From NCBI GenBank assembly GCA_019828565.1, contig JAHDYR010000067.1, positions 124,001 to 188,000 on the forward strand: a stretch of DNA of 64,000 nucleotides, in the 5' to 3' direction. Position numbers and translations under genes: made by a program. Source of the DNA: Carpediemonas membranifera. Taxonomy: Eukaryota; Fornicata. Of the stretch, positions 42,627 to 52,464 are shown piece by piece (position 1 is the stretch's first letter; each line of letters begins with the position of its first letter). The notes beneath the pieces were generated by a model, which worked only from the letters and a program-made list of their open reading frames with translations, was not told the origin of the DNA and searched no databases.

Positions 42627-43066
42627 CCGCCCAGTATCGAATCACCTCACTACCATGGGATGATCGCATTCACCTTCAAAGAAAGAGATGAGGCCGCATA
42701 CTCGACCAGATATAAAGGAGATATGCTGCAGCCTTGAAAAGAAAGAAAGAAAGAAAGAAATTTATGGTGCTTGGATTCTGACCCCCGGACTGAGCTTGTT
42801 TCCCGTGCTGCAGCCTTGCGCTGGCTTTATAGACAATACCCAGTTGTTTACACTAAAACCGAAAAATCAGTCCTCGAATCGAACTGGAGTGGGGTGGCTG
42901 TGATACAGTGTTCGTTCCTGTAGTACCCAGGCAGAAGACCCGACCGGACGATATGGCCTGGAACTCTACCGGCAAAAAGCAGCTGGCGGCCGCTGAGGGA
43001 ATATGTGGAAGGCGCTTCCAGAATGATCTTTACACTACTTTCTTTGCTTCTATCTTGTACTTACTG
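42627..43066. other. intergenic, with a GAAA simple repeat
   Basis: (GAAA)n near 42738-42760. The first bases after the kinase stop (ATCGAATCACCTCACTACC) recur after the decayed kinase copy near 47960, showing that the duplication included the 3' flank. Confidence 0.5.
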
Positions 43067-43486
43067 TTAATCACTCTCATCATCTTTTTGTCTACTTGTG
43101 GATGACGGAGCGCCTTCCTGTATTTGCGCTTTTCTTTTGATACCCTCTGGGAGACTGACAAGTTCCGCATGGTCGTCCTGGAGCAGAATAAAGTGGGTAA
43201 TGCCATGTCTGGAACAGAACACCTGGAAATTCTCACAACGATCAGCAGCTGAGTCGCCAGAAGGGTACAAACCCCAAAACTGGTGACCATGTGTGAACAA
43301 TATCACTGTAGAATTATTACCGTTGTTGCACACCATGATGACATTACGCATGTAGATCATGGAAAACTCTCGCACAGCATCATCGGTAAGCCAGCCCATC
43401 TTGGAAAACAGTTCTGCCTTAGCGGAATCCTCCGTCAGAGCCGTCCGCTTCACCCGGCTTTCCACCAGCTCGGCACGCAAAGCCAT
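43067..43486 (-). CDS. unknown protein or C-terminal part of the caspase-like protein
   Basis: 139-aa frame from ATG 43486 (MALRAELVESRVKRTAL) to a Ser/Asp-rich end. Contains an alpha/beta-looking stretch (VIMVCNNGNNSTVILFTHGHQFWGLYP). It is separated from the upstream frame by a one-base phase change with no GT-AG intron; upstream codons in this frame (LTHRTDLEAA) are open for a short way, so it may be the C-terminus of the 43494-44748 gene. Confidence 0.45.
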   Translation of the reverse strand: MALRAELVESRVKRTALTEDSAKAELFSKMGWLTDDAVREFSMIYMRNVIMVCNNGNNSTVILFTHGHQFWGLYPSGDSAADRCENFQVFCSRHGITHFILLQDDHAELVSLPEGIKRKAQIQEGAPSSTSRQKDDESD

Positions 43487-43493
43487 GGCTGCC

Positions 43494-44748
43494 TCAAGAT
43501 CTGTTCTGTGGGTCAGGGGTGGTCATATCCCGGAAATGGCCGTCCCTAATCATGCAACAGCAGTGCGCAACACAGCTGCCATCACGGTGTGTCGAGTATT
43601 TCCTCCATGACTTCAACCCATTCACAATTTCCTCAACGAAGGACTGTGGCTGACCGCTGGTGCCGATTGGAATCTCTTTCTTCTCAATCATATTGTTGAT
43701 GTGAGACTCAATGGCCACAGATGACTCGTGTTCAGACTTGATCAAGAGCAGAGAGCGAAAGTCGACGATCTTAGCAGTGGAATCGAAGTTCGGGTACGCA
43801 GGCCGGTAAACCTTGTTAAGCAAAGGATAACAACGCGGCGGGAGTCTTGCGTCTTCCTCCGATACGATCTTCGCTTTTGCACAACCGTCAGGTCTTGCGA
43901 TAATGACTCTTCGCTTCATGTACGAGAGCTTGGACATCCAGAACCAGAATTGCGCGATCTCATGGAGGTGATCTGGCTGAGTCATGATTCTGATGAGCCA
44001 CGTGGCGTCATGGGCGGCAAGTTCGACGGCGGGTAGCTCATCTGGTGTCAAAAGCACCACACACCGTTGCATTGTGAACTTGAACTTGCCAGAATACAAC
44101 TGAAAGATCGGCCGTGGGTCACGGGCGGAAGACTGGCAGGCGGCAATATACACACCCATGATTCGGGCGAACTTGCAGACATGACTCTCATAATTCTTCA
44201 GAATTGCCTCGATGAAGTCGAAGGCAGTTGTCCAGATGGCTGGTATCGTGCGGGCATCGACCACAAACCGACCATCAGAGTCCGAGTGACCAGTGATAAT
44301 GAAAAAAAGTCTCATAGTCACCATACAGCTTGCCGAATTCCTTGATTTTCGCCTCAAAATCGTCCTCGTTCTCGAACTGGGCCGTCTCGATAACCGTATA
44401 CTCGCTATGCATTGCCGCAAAGATCTGACGAATGCGTTCTGCGTGCCCTCCAATGGAGACAGATTCATCAATCGAAAACTGCCTGCTATCTCCAGCAACG
44501 AACCCATAGGTTGGCTCGAACACGATGAGGACACGTGTATTCTTCAGCGCCAGTGCAGTACGGGTGCACTTGTGACGTCGGGATGGCGAGGGAAAACCGA
44601 CGTTGCGTGTTTCGCTACTGATGTCCCCACAGACACATTCAAACAGCTTTGATCCATCCAGATATCGATTTCTCCACCCCATTGCATTGAAAAATGTCTG
44701 ATCGTCGTTCATGACGCCAATGCCAAATTGAGGGTGAGAAAATGGCAT
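43494..44748 (-). CDS. caspase/metacaspase-like cysteine peptidase, one frame break
   Basis: Starts MPFSHPQFG at ATG 44748. After about 95 residues comes TRVLIVFEPTYG (first beta strand), IGGHAERIRQIFAAMHSEYTVIETAQFENEDDFEAKI (paired strand and helix of a caspase p20 domain). The frame then breaks at a run of seven T (about 44300-44306). Dropping one T gives FFIITGHSDSDGRF, the catalytic His motif, and 45 residues later MGVYIAACQSS, the catalytic Cys motif (ACQ-S as in metacaspases and caspases). A further 200 residues without known domain follow. It would cleave after Arg/Lys or Asp; I cannot tell which. The break may be a homopolymer sequencing error. Divergent from the H3-like gene, 61 bp apart. 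Confidence 0.6.
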
Positions 44749-44809
44749 CGCACTTTAAAGCAGCTTTATGTGAGAAATGTATTGCATATAATTCTGCATT
44801 CAGAAGACG

Positions 44810-45692
44810 ATGGCTAGAACAAAGCAAACGGCTCGCCGGCCTACGCAAGGTGGAAAGGCGCCTCGCAAGCAGTTAGCAGCGATAGCTGCGCGGAGAGCAA
44901 ATACTTCGTCGTACCGCACCTACAAGCCGTTGTCTCAGGCCGCGTTGGAGAATTGCACGGCAGTCCTGCAAAAGGCTGATGCTGATATCCAAGAAACTAT
45001 TCTGTCGTGCATCAAAGAAGACGGAGGCGCACAACTTCAAGCAGATGGTCAAGAATTCAACACGAGCTGGTTTCCGACTTGCATTCAACACTGAGTCCGA
45101 GTCTGTCCACATGAACCCATCGAGGAAGGACGAGGTGGCAGCGCGGGCAGAAGCTGCTTACCAATCAGCGCTGCATGCCTTCCGCAGCGTTGACCCTGAG
45201 ACTGCTGCGACAGAAGATATGAAGACACTGCTTGACACCTTAGCGGTTGCTCTTGACGCAACGCCAGATGTGCCACATGCTCGCCTGGATCCTGAAGAAC
45301 AGCGTCGGTTCCTGAAGCTGAAGGATACGAAGAAATTCTCCAAGTACTGCCTTCCTCGCAGTGACGAGAAGTTTTTCTCGACCAATCTTCGCGCTGCCTT
45401 GCGCGAACACCTGGCGAAGGTGTTTCCAAACCTCCCTTGGAACAAGATTGTCTCCTGCTTCTCCCCTGAAGCGATCAATGCTGATTTCTTTATCCTGTCC
45501 ACGAGCAATGCCACCTACGACGAAGCTTGCCTGACAATGCCGTCTGATGAGAGAAAGAAGCTTCGCAACCATCTTTCCATGACTGAAGAACGGCAGATTG
45601 CTCGTCAAGAGATGGAGGTTGGGATTTACCAGTTTTTAAAGAGAGCTCGGTATGTTCTCTACGGTGTAAAAGATGCAATTGTTGACCATTGA
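44810..45692 (+). CDS. histone H3-tail protein with novel C-terminal extension
   Basis: Begins M-ARTKQTARRPTQGGKAPRKQ: residues 1-8 are identical to the histone H3 tail, and the whole tail to about residue 28 aligns. K4 is kept, and K14 and K18 are kept one position later. K9 is Arg, S10 Pro, K23 Ile, K27 Arg, S28 Ala. The segment YRTYKPLSQAALENC then resembles the start of the H3 core (YRPGTVALRE), and FKQMVKNSTRAGFRLAF resembles FQRLVREIAQDFK. A one-base phase change between 44900 and 45070 needs a tiny intron (a 31-nt GTCCTG...CCAAG fits) or is a frameshift. It is followed by about 190 residues with no known domain. Total about 280-290 aa against 135 for H3. Either a histone variant captured by the element or an H3 mimic. 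Confidence 0.7.
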
Positions 45693-45708
45693 CTCGATCA
45701 GCGCGCCT

Positions 45709-46525
45709 CTAAACCCCACTATTCGAAGGCGTCTCTGCGGGCTGAAGAGACATAAAGGTTAAAAACAGTTTAAGGAACTCGTCCAACGTCTTCGCATTGT
45801 GCGTCATGGCCACCTTGTCCTTCTTCGTCAACCTCGATTTGGTACCCTTTCTCTTCACAGTCGTCTTCTTCTTCTTAGAAGGCTCCCAGCTCCCCATTGG
45901 CGCATGCTTTTTCTTAGCTTCTTCTGCTCTAATCTGTACTTCTCCTCCTCCGTCATGTCTGCTTCCTTTTTTTCTTTTGCCTTCGCCTTCTTCTTCGACT
46001 TCATTACATCTAACTTCTTCGCCTTCTCTGCATCCTCCTGGACCACGCGAGAAATTGAGTGCTTCACGTCCTTCGGTACATCACGATTCCTCGCATGCTT
46101 AACCACGACAAAGACATTATCGTCAGTGCCGCCACCTTCAAGGATGACCTTGTCCTTTGGGATCTTGCTGGTGGCAACCAAGAAGCAGATCGGCTTCTTA
46201 TCCACCTTGAATAGGGCAAACCTGCAGTTGCCAGCAGCCGAATGATGGCAAAAGCTTGTTGACGCATGCTTCATCAGGAGTCATGAGGGTGCAGCTGTGA
46301 CGATAGCTGAATCCGAGAAGGCTGATCGCTAAGAACACCCTTGGCAATCCCGAGCACTTCTCCCTCATCAACATCGCCAGCCGTGACCAAACCATACATC
46401 ATGTCATCGCCCTTTGACACCATGCATGTGCTGCACTTCAGAGAAATGAGCGATTGGCCGTCAAGCTCGACAATTTGGTCATCATCGAAAGGCAAGGCGT
46501 CTATCTTCATCGCGGCTTCGCCCAT
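45709..46525 (-). pseudogene. SET-domain-like gene, frame broken several times
   Basis: ATG 46525. YGLVTAGDVDEGEVLGIAKGVLSD matches the first SET block (G-x-x-A-x-x-D-I-x-x-G-x-x-I). SFCHHSAAGNCRFALF...ICFLVATSKIPKDKVIL matches the NHSC-x-x-N...A-x-x-D-I core in another frame. A Lys-rich tail (KKKAKAKEKKEADMTEEEK) ends in a third frame (SWEPSKKKKTTVKRK...). I found no set of GT-AG introns that joins all pieces; at least one single-base slip near CAACAAGC (about 46257) is likely. Counterpart of the intact SET gene in Element A. It lies in the most decayed part of Element B. Confidence 0.5.
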
Positions 46526-46660
46526 GTCCGCCCAATTTGCATAGACACGACGCGCAAGCTCTTCCGGAAAGCAATCGCAGCAAAGTTGACAGTTCCACTT
46601 TCTTGCTGCATTCTACGCAGTTTATACCAGCAGTTTATACGCAGCAATGACACAGCACCA

Positions 46661-46786
46661 AGAGCGTGGCACACAACCCTTCAATGACCCATGTAAGGTT
46701 GGGTGGGTCTTATGTCAGGCTNAGCACCAAGGCGCACACAACCCTTCAATGACCCATGTAGGTTGGGTGGGTCTTATGTCAGGCTG
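46661..46786. repeat. two tandem copies of a ~66-bp unit, with one ambiguous base
   Basis: CACACAACCCTTCAATGACC...GGTTGGGTGGGTCTTATGTC occurs twice in direct succession. Base 46722 is N, the only ambiguous base in the window, so the assembly is uncertain here. Confidence 0.85.
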
Positions 46787-46846
46787 TTTCTTTTCAATCA
46801 TTTCAATCATATCCTGCACAGACTTCGTTGATGAAGAAGTTCTGCT

Positions 46847-47596
46847 ATGACGAAGCCGGCTTGTCGCGACGAGAACTGGGCCATAGAACTGAAATCGGCA
46901 TCCGAATATCGCGGCACGCATGGGTATTTACCCCCAGAAATGTTCAAAGTGTGTTCGTGTTCGGTCATTCCGCCGTCAACGAGCGCCATACGAGACCTCC
47001 AAGCATACGCGCATGACTGCATCGGCTCTTCCCGCCTGTTCTTCATGTCGTCACACCTGCCTCCGACATTTACTCGTGCGGTGTAGTCATTGCTCTTTTA
47101 CGGTCTCCCCAAGTCCCCCTTTGCCGCGAAGGTGACTGACATGGCGCAGATCGACAACAAGAAGAAGAATAAGATGCTGAAGCTTGGTAGCTTGCTGAAC
47201 TGGTGCCACTTCTATGGTGGGCAGTTGCAGTTGTCACGTAAGACACTCGAACCGCTCAGAGATTGTCTCAACTTCGTGAACGTGAACTCTGCACTACCGA
47301 TTCGCGGCACAACGCCACCCACTTGCCTCGGAATGTACGACCTGGCAATGCAGATGCTCCACTTCGACCCAACGAAGCGTCCCACTGCTGCCGAATGTCT
47401 TGACAAGCTCAAGGTCATCATGCGCGTGCATGAATGCGTCGCCAAGCCGAGTCCGCTTCTGTTAGATGACACTGAACAGGTCTTACTCTCTGTAGATCAG
47501 CGAAAGAGAATGGTCGACTGCTGCCAACTGGGGTCCTGGAGGAAAAGTTTAGAGATGCGATTCGAAAGGGTCGTAGCATTGAACTCGAAACCATGA
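46847..47596 (+). pseudogene. decayed paralogue of the protein kinase
   Basis: SASEYRGTHGYLPPEMF (activation-segment end), DIYSCGVVIALL (helix F) and GMYDLAMQMLHFDPTKRPTAAECLDKLKV (C-lobe end) parallel the 41374 kinase, but in three different frames with stops between, and the N-lobe and catalytic loop are missing. The C-terminal third (47090-47596) is still open. Confidence 0.65.
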
Positions 47597-47728
47597 GTCC
47601 TAAGAACACCGGCGCATGCCCAACACTCACCCCGGTGGGCTCTGGCCGTGGTTTGAACATATACCGACACATAACTGGGTAAATACGTAAATGTTGTGCG
47701 AAAATTGCGTCTTGTTCTGCACAGAGCG

Positions 47729-48019
47729 ATGACGAAACTAAAACGGAACAAGAAGAGGCCTGAAGATTTAACTGCCCGGCGGTGCAGGTTCGTCAAGTGG
47801 CCGGAGATGCCGCTTCCAGTAAGGTGTATGCCGTACAGCTCGCCGTATCCATCTCCGTGCCCGTCTCCATCCCCCACTCCGCCTTCAACGCCAGCCCCCG
47901 CCACGCCTGTTGTAAGTCCGCCTCCATCTCCTGTCCGCAGTTCACCACCGAGTCTCGAAATCGAATCACCTCACTACCATGATTCCCCGCAATACCATGA
48001 TGTATGTGATGACCATTAA
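47729..48019 (+). CDS. possible small proline-rich protein
   Basis: ATG 47729, 96 aa: a basic N-terminus (MTKLKRNKKRPEDLTARRCRF), then YPSPCPSPSPTPPSTPAPATP. Part of its 3' end lies in the duplicated kinase flank (TCGAATCACCTCACTACC), so it may be a chance frame. Confidence 0.25.
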   Translation: MTKLKRNKKRPEDLTARRCRFVKWPEMPLPVRCMPYSSPYPSPCPSPSPTPPSTPAPATPVVSPPPSPVRSSPPSLEIESPHYHDSPQYHDVCDDH

Positions 48020-48918
48020 ACGATCTCCTTCTATACAATGACTTCTGAAGCCGTCCGACCAACGGCACAGAACGGTTTATAGCATGCATATGATCCATTC
48101 TGGTGCCTTTATCCTCTATAACCAACATCAGTCCATCAAAATGAATCTTGCAACAGAATACTCATCCACACGCATCGAGAACGAAAAAGAAGCATATAAC
48201 CAACATCAACAACCTAATAGAAGGCTGCATGCAAGCGTAGAGCTCTCCTAGTCGATTCTTCAATTTATCAAGCATCAATCTCCACGTCAGGATGAAACTG
48301 TGCGCCCAAAAGCTCAGAGATGCCGTTATAGATGATATAACGACGTCTCTGAGCTTTTCAGCGATGTCAGTTTCTGGCCACGTCCAAGTTCGGCTCTGCG
48401 AAAATAACAGTGCATTGCACTATAAGTCATACATTTGGAATACAGCAATGCACTGTTATTTTCGCCAAAACCACGCTGACCTACCATTGTCCATGGGCTT
48501 GACGGGGGTGATCTTCTCGGCTTGGATTTGGCTGAAACTTGGTATATGTGTAGTATTTGATATGTTAGGACGGATCCAAGATTTTTACATATCGTTCGAG
48601 TCTATTTACCGAGATATACGTAAAGCAAAATTAGGGTTGAGTCTATTCTGGCTGAAAAGCGGTATGGTGGGTTCTCTGACTGTCTGAACACGGCTCCAGA
48701 AGTTTTACGTGATGAATTGGCATATTTATATTGCTTTGCGTAAACAGAAAATTTTGACAGTACCTACAATCAACTACCTGCATATACATGCTATAAACAT
48801 GCTTAAAATGCCTTCAGTCGTACGTGCTATATACTAAAGCTCTTCCTGCATCTTATTTCGAAAGAACAAAATATTCACTCTGAAAATAACACTGCATTGC
48901 TGTGAAATTTTGGAAAAG
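48020..48918. other. intergenic region with two hairpins
   Basis: Hairpin 1 near 48307-48357 (arms AAAAGCTCAGAGA..., about 23 bp, two mismatches). Hairpin 2 near 48397-48466 (arms GCGAAAATAACAGTGCATTG, 21 bp, perfect). A third partial copy of the second arm (GAAAATAACACTGCATTGCTG, 48881) lies just before the 48919 gene. No gene seen. Confidence 0.65.
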
Positions 48919-50535
48919 ATGCTAGATATCACTATTCTACGCAGCTGGATTCGTGAGCATCATGAGAAGACCGTTAGGATTGCTTCTGCTGCACCTGGTC
49001 AAGAGCGTAAGGCTATTCGAGCAGATAAGAGTATGTTCGAGAGATGGTTCGCACTCCGGACGAATAAGAGCCGCTTGGAGCACCTCAAGGAGCACAAAGT
49101 GATAACGAAGACAGCCCTGAGATGCGCGCTGGTCGATAACATCGTCATTGACGAGATTCGTGATGTGTTTGGTCTCGCTGGCCGAGTTTCACTAATGGAT
49201 CTCATCAACAAGGCTTCCCTTCCCGAGCTCATGGCCATTAGTGACGACCTTGCCCGGCCCGAGCTGTCTAAGGTTCCTGCAGGCTTGTTTATGGAGGATG
49301 ATCAGGTTGAAATCGTGCGGAAGCAGTTTTTTGACCACTACACCGGATCAGCGATCACCTTTGAGGATAACCGCGAGGCTGTCATGCCGTCACATCGTGG
49401 CTCTATTCATCTAGAAGGAACAGGCCGTCTCTTTCTTCCAGATCAAGTCAACCTGATCCTTCGCGCTCTCTTCGTCGCCCCTGAGGGCACTGTCGAGGCC
49501 CGCCGCGTGCATTCCCCCTACGAGGACATTCTTTCTGGTTGCAAGAATGATCCGGGAAGCGATGTGACATCAGCCCAGCTTGAGCGGTTGCGTCGAGATG
49601 TTGCCAAGGCAGCCGCCGAAGCTATTCAGGCAAGGAATGACCGCGAGGAAGCCATACACTCGCTTGAACTCGTTACTGCATCCTATGCGCAAGATACAGG
49701 GCATGCATATGTGACACCACCCGCCAGCGACGCCGTGGAATTTTCCGACACTGACGAGGACGAGTCCGATGGCCACGCTGAACCGGCCGCCATGCAGGGT
49801 GACGGCGTTCCTTTGCCCCAGACTGATCAAGACGTCGAAGTAGAGTCCGATGTGGACGACACAGACACCGTTGGTCTCCAGACGGTTTACGATGTTGATG
49901 CAGAGGCCGATCATGACGTCCGCGAGCCAGTGTCCCTGCTTAATCACAGCTTAGCACAGCTAGACGACACCATTGCAGGCCTTGATGATGTACCCGAGTC
50001 TGTGCGCTTGTTGGAGCAGTACGAGCCCTTGATGAAACGGCTTGCTGAGGAGAGGGAGGCGAGGGAGGCGCTTGAACAGGCTAACAGAGATTCTGAGGAG
50101 TCCCAGAAGAGACTAGAAGCTGAGTTAGGTCAGCAGAAGGGCGAGGATCAGGCGATCCATCAGTTTACTCAAGCAGAGTTGGCACGCGCGAGTGAGGCTG
50201 GGCTTGAAGCACTCGCCGATGAACTCGAAGACAACTGGGCGGAGCTTATCAGGCGCGCCGAGGAGGCAACAATCGAGCTTGACCGCTACGTTGCTCTCGC
50301 TGCCTTGATGGAACTGTTCCAGAGGAACAATGTGGCTGGAGCTTTGTGGACTCGGATCAATAGCACCATGATGAGGTACGGGGGCCAGAAGTTCATAACG
50401 GTCCCACCCCTAGACCTCGGTCTTACGCCTGAGATGAAGGCTATCATCGCACAGCACTCTCGAGAGAAGAAGACAAAAGCTCGTGTAACACAGGGAGAGA
50501 AGCTGGAGTTTCCCCTGGAAGGGCGTTCATGCTAG
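48919..50535 (+). CDS. acidic coiled-coil protein related to Element A's OTU-like protein
   Basis: 538 aa from ATG 48919, single frame. The N-terminal helical domain (LRSWIREHH..., TKTALRCALVDNIVIDEIRDVFG) matches exon 1 of the 18063-20011 gene. The middle is acidic (FSDTDEDESDGH...VESDVDDTDTV). A coiled coil (EREAREALEQANRDSEESQKRLEAEL) follows. The C-terminus carries TPEMKAIIAQHS, almost the same as TPEMKDIIAQHS in Element A. The OTU-like domain is absent here, so this is a shorter architecture or a truncated one. The shared N-terminus and 12-residue motif suggest a structural or chaperone role, with the OTU domain an add-on in A. Confidence 0.6.
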   Translation: MLDITILRSWIREHHEKTVRIASAAPGQERKAIRADKSMFERWFALRTNKSRLEHLKEHKVITKTALRCALVDNIVIDEIRDVFGLAGRVSLMDLINKASLPELMAISDDLARPELSKVPAGLFMEDDQVEIVRKQFFDHYTGSAITFEDNREAVMPSHRGSIHLEGTGRLFLPDQVNLILRALFVAPEGTVEARRVHSPYEDILSGCKNDPGSDVTSAQLERLRRDVAKAAAEAIQARNDREEAIHSLELVTASYAQDTGHAYVTPPASDAVEFSDTDEDESDGHAEPAAMQGDGVPLPQTDQDVEVESDVDDTDTVGLQTVYDVDAEADHDVREPVSLLNHSLAQLDDTIAGLDDVPESVRLLEQYEPLMKRLAEEREAREALEQANRDSEESQKRLEAELGQQKGEDQAIHQFTQAELARASEAGLEALADELEDNWAELIRRAEEATIELDRYVALAALMELFQRNNVAGALWTRINSTMMRYGGQKFITVPPLDLGLTPEMKAIIAQHSREKKTKARVTQGEKLEFPLEGRSC

Positions 50536-50603
50536 TGGAGCAGTTGAAGTAAATGGGCACGGCGACAGGGCGGAACAAGCAACCGCGAAATAGAGATATC
50601 AGG

Positions 50604-50969
50604 TCATCCCTGACATTGTATGGCGAGAACTGTTCTCAGTCTCCGCTTTGGGAGCTCTAAGATCAGTCTGAGATGAGTTACAGATGTCCACACGGTATTC
50701 GTCAAACTGAGCACTTCTCCAAATGAAATGTACTCGTGCTGCTTTAATGAGTCTTTGTTGTAGTCATAAACATAAGCAGCACCAATTGCCTTCATTTTGC
50801 CTGTTTCTGCCATTATTGATCTGCATATTGATTCCAAGCGACTATCTAAACAAAAGCGGCTTTGAATTTCTTCAACAATGCCAATTCCGCGCATAATGTC
50901 CGATGAAATGCTGACCACTTGTGATGCAGCTCCCTCAGGCGTTTCTAGATGTGGTTTCATTGGTTTCAT
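50604..50969 (-). CDS. small helical protein conserved in A and B
   Basis: 121 aa from the first ATG (50969); homologous to 28431-28637 over ETPEGAASQVVSIS...IQSRFCLDSRLESICRSIMAETGKMKAIG. Head-to-head with the PHD gene, start codons about 54 bp apart, so the two may share a promoter. Function unknown. Confidence 0.5.
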   Translation of the reverse strand: MKPMKPHLETPEGAASQVVSISSDIMRGIGIVEEIQSRFCLDSRLESICRSIMAETGKMKAIGAAYVYDYNKDSLKQHEYISFGEVLSLTNTVWTSVTHLRLILELPKRRLRTVLAIQCQG

Positions 50970-51022
50970 TCTCAGTGACACCCTTTACATAATTCATTTA
51001 CGTTATAAACATATCGAACGAA

Positions 51023-52252
51023 ATGAAGCAAGTGCCGAAAAAGAAGTCTCCTGGAACCTATCGCGCGTTCACTGGTCATGATCTTACTACAAATCTTTCA
51101 AAGATCACTTTTCGGGCCATGTTGACATGCTTCTTTGTCATTGTCGATGATATCGACGTAGACAGTGGCCTCTCACTGGGAATGCCCAAAGACTCCGTGT
51201 TATCGGCCTATAACACTGTCGTGTCGAACTTGCTTGTCCCTGTGTACGGTGGTTTTGTTGCTTTGAAGAAGAAGAACTTCAACGAGAAGGGGTTGCTAGA
51301 CTGGGCGAGAGATTTGGGTTATAAGCTCGGTTACACCAAGACTAAGCCGATCATCTACCACCAGTTGACGCCGAAAGAGAAGCCTAGCGCCAAGGATCTG
51401 TCAGTTTTCATGAAGGAGATGGCGAATGTCCTCAGACTAGCCAACGCCCCTGATATGGACATCGAGAACCTGAAGAAGATGAAGTTCATCTTCCCGACAG
51501 GTCTACTTCTTGATGCCAGGCAAAGATATCACAAGCAAAGCGTGCAGACCAAAAGGCTGAGGGGAGATGAACCCAGCTTTCCTGCGTCTCCAATCAAATC
51601 TGAGTCACTGCTCAACGATAACAGCCTTCTTGGATCCATTAAGACTGAAAGAGATGCGAAGACTCCCGCTCGTGACTCTTCTCTGACAAATCCTTCGGTC
51701 CAACACCAAATGATCCAGGATCTTCACCAATACGTTGTTGGTGAACGAAAGTTCGATATGGCACATCAGCAAGAGCTGAAGCGTCCTACTGCTGATGACA
51801 GTGATGACAGTGATGTCAGCATTGCTGAGAAGACAGGTCCGCTGATTTCTTTCGATATGTTTATGCGTCAACTAGCATTTTGCTGCGGGCATTGCACTTC
51901 CCCGGATTGGTTGGGCAATCCGGAGAACGAAACTGACTTCGCCCAGTGCGGATCATGCAACCGCTACTACCATGGGAGGTGCGTGAGGTGGCTCAGCAAT
52001 GGGAAGAAGGCCATTACCAATTTCACGTGTCCGGATTGTGCTGCTGCTTCTGAATGCACCCGCTGCAAGGCTAAGATCAAATCGTCAAAGGGAAGGGACT
52101 CTTTCTTCTGCAACATGTGCAAATCTTGGTATTGCAAGCCATGCGGTGTGGCCATGTGGGAGACCTCGATTGATGGAACCGTTGCCAGGTTCTTATTTTG
52201 CCAGGTCTGCAAGGAAAGCCTCCTGGCACTGAATCCGAGTCTGGCATTGTGA
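51023..52252 (+). CDS. PHD-finger protein of Element B
   Basis: 409 aa, single exon from ATG 51023. The N-terminal helical domain (ITFRAMLTCFFVIVDDIDVDSGLSLG...) and overall length match the Element A protein at 24236-25518. PHD finger from about residue 287: CCGHC, CGSC, YYHGRC, FTCPDC, followed by a Cys cluster (CTRCKAKI...FFCNMCKSWYCKPC...FCQVC). The spacing fits C4HC3. Probably binds histone tails and could guide the element or its transposase to chromatin. Confidence 0.72.
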   Translation: MKQVPKKKSPGTYRAFTGHDLTTNLSKITFRAMLTCFFVIVDDIDVDSGLSLGMPKDSVLSAYNTVVSNLLVPVYGGFVALKKKNFNEKGLLDWARDLGYKLGYTKTKPIIYHQLTPKEKPSAKDLSVFMKEMANVLRLANAPDMDIENLKKMKFIFPTGLLLDARQRYHKQSVQTKRLRGDEPSFPASPIKSESLLNDNSLLGSIKTERDAKTPARDSSLTNPSVQHQMIQDLHQYVVGERKFDMAHQQELKRPTADDSDDSDVSIAEKTGPLISFDMFMRQLAFCCGHCTSPDWLGNPENETDFAQCGSCNRYYHGRCVRWLSNGKKAITNFTCPDCAAASECTRCKAKIKSSKGRDSFFCNMCKSWYCKPCGVAMWETSIDGTVARFLFCQVCKESLLALNPSLAL

Positions 52253-52464
52253 GAGTAAAGGAAGGAAGAAGCGATCCAGCCTTTATGTAATTTAATCACT
52301 TGCGGCTTATCTACATACAGCGGCCGGCCGGGGTTAGCCACTCACTGGGGTCAACATCATCCCACGGCAGCAAATTCGCTGCAGTAGATTGACTGTCGTC
52401 CCCGCTGGGGAAGGTGGGGAAGGTGTGGAGACGTTTCTATTACGCGTTTATTGGGCAATGTGGG

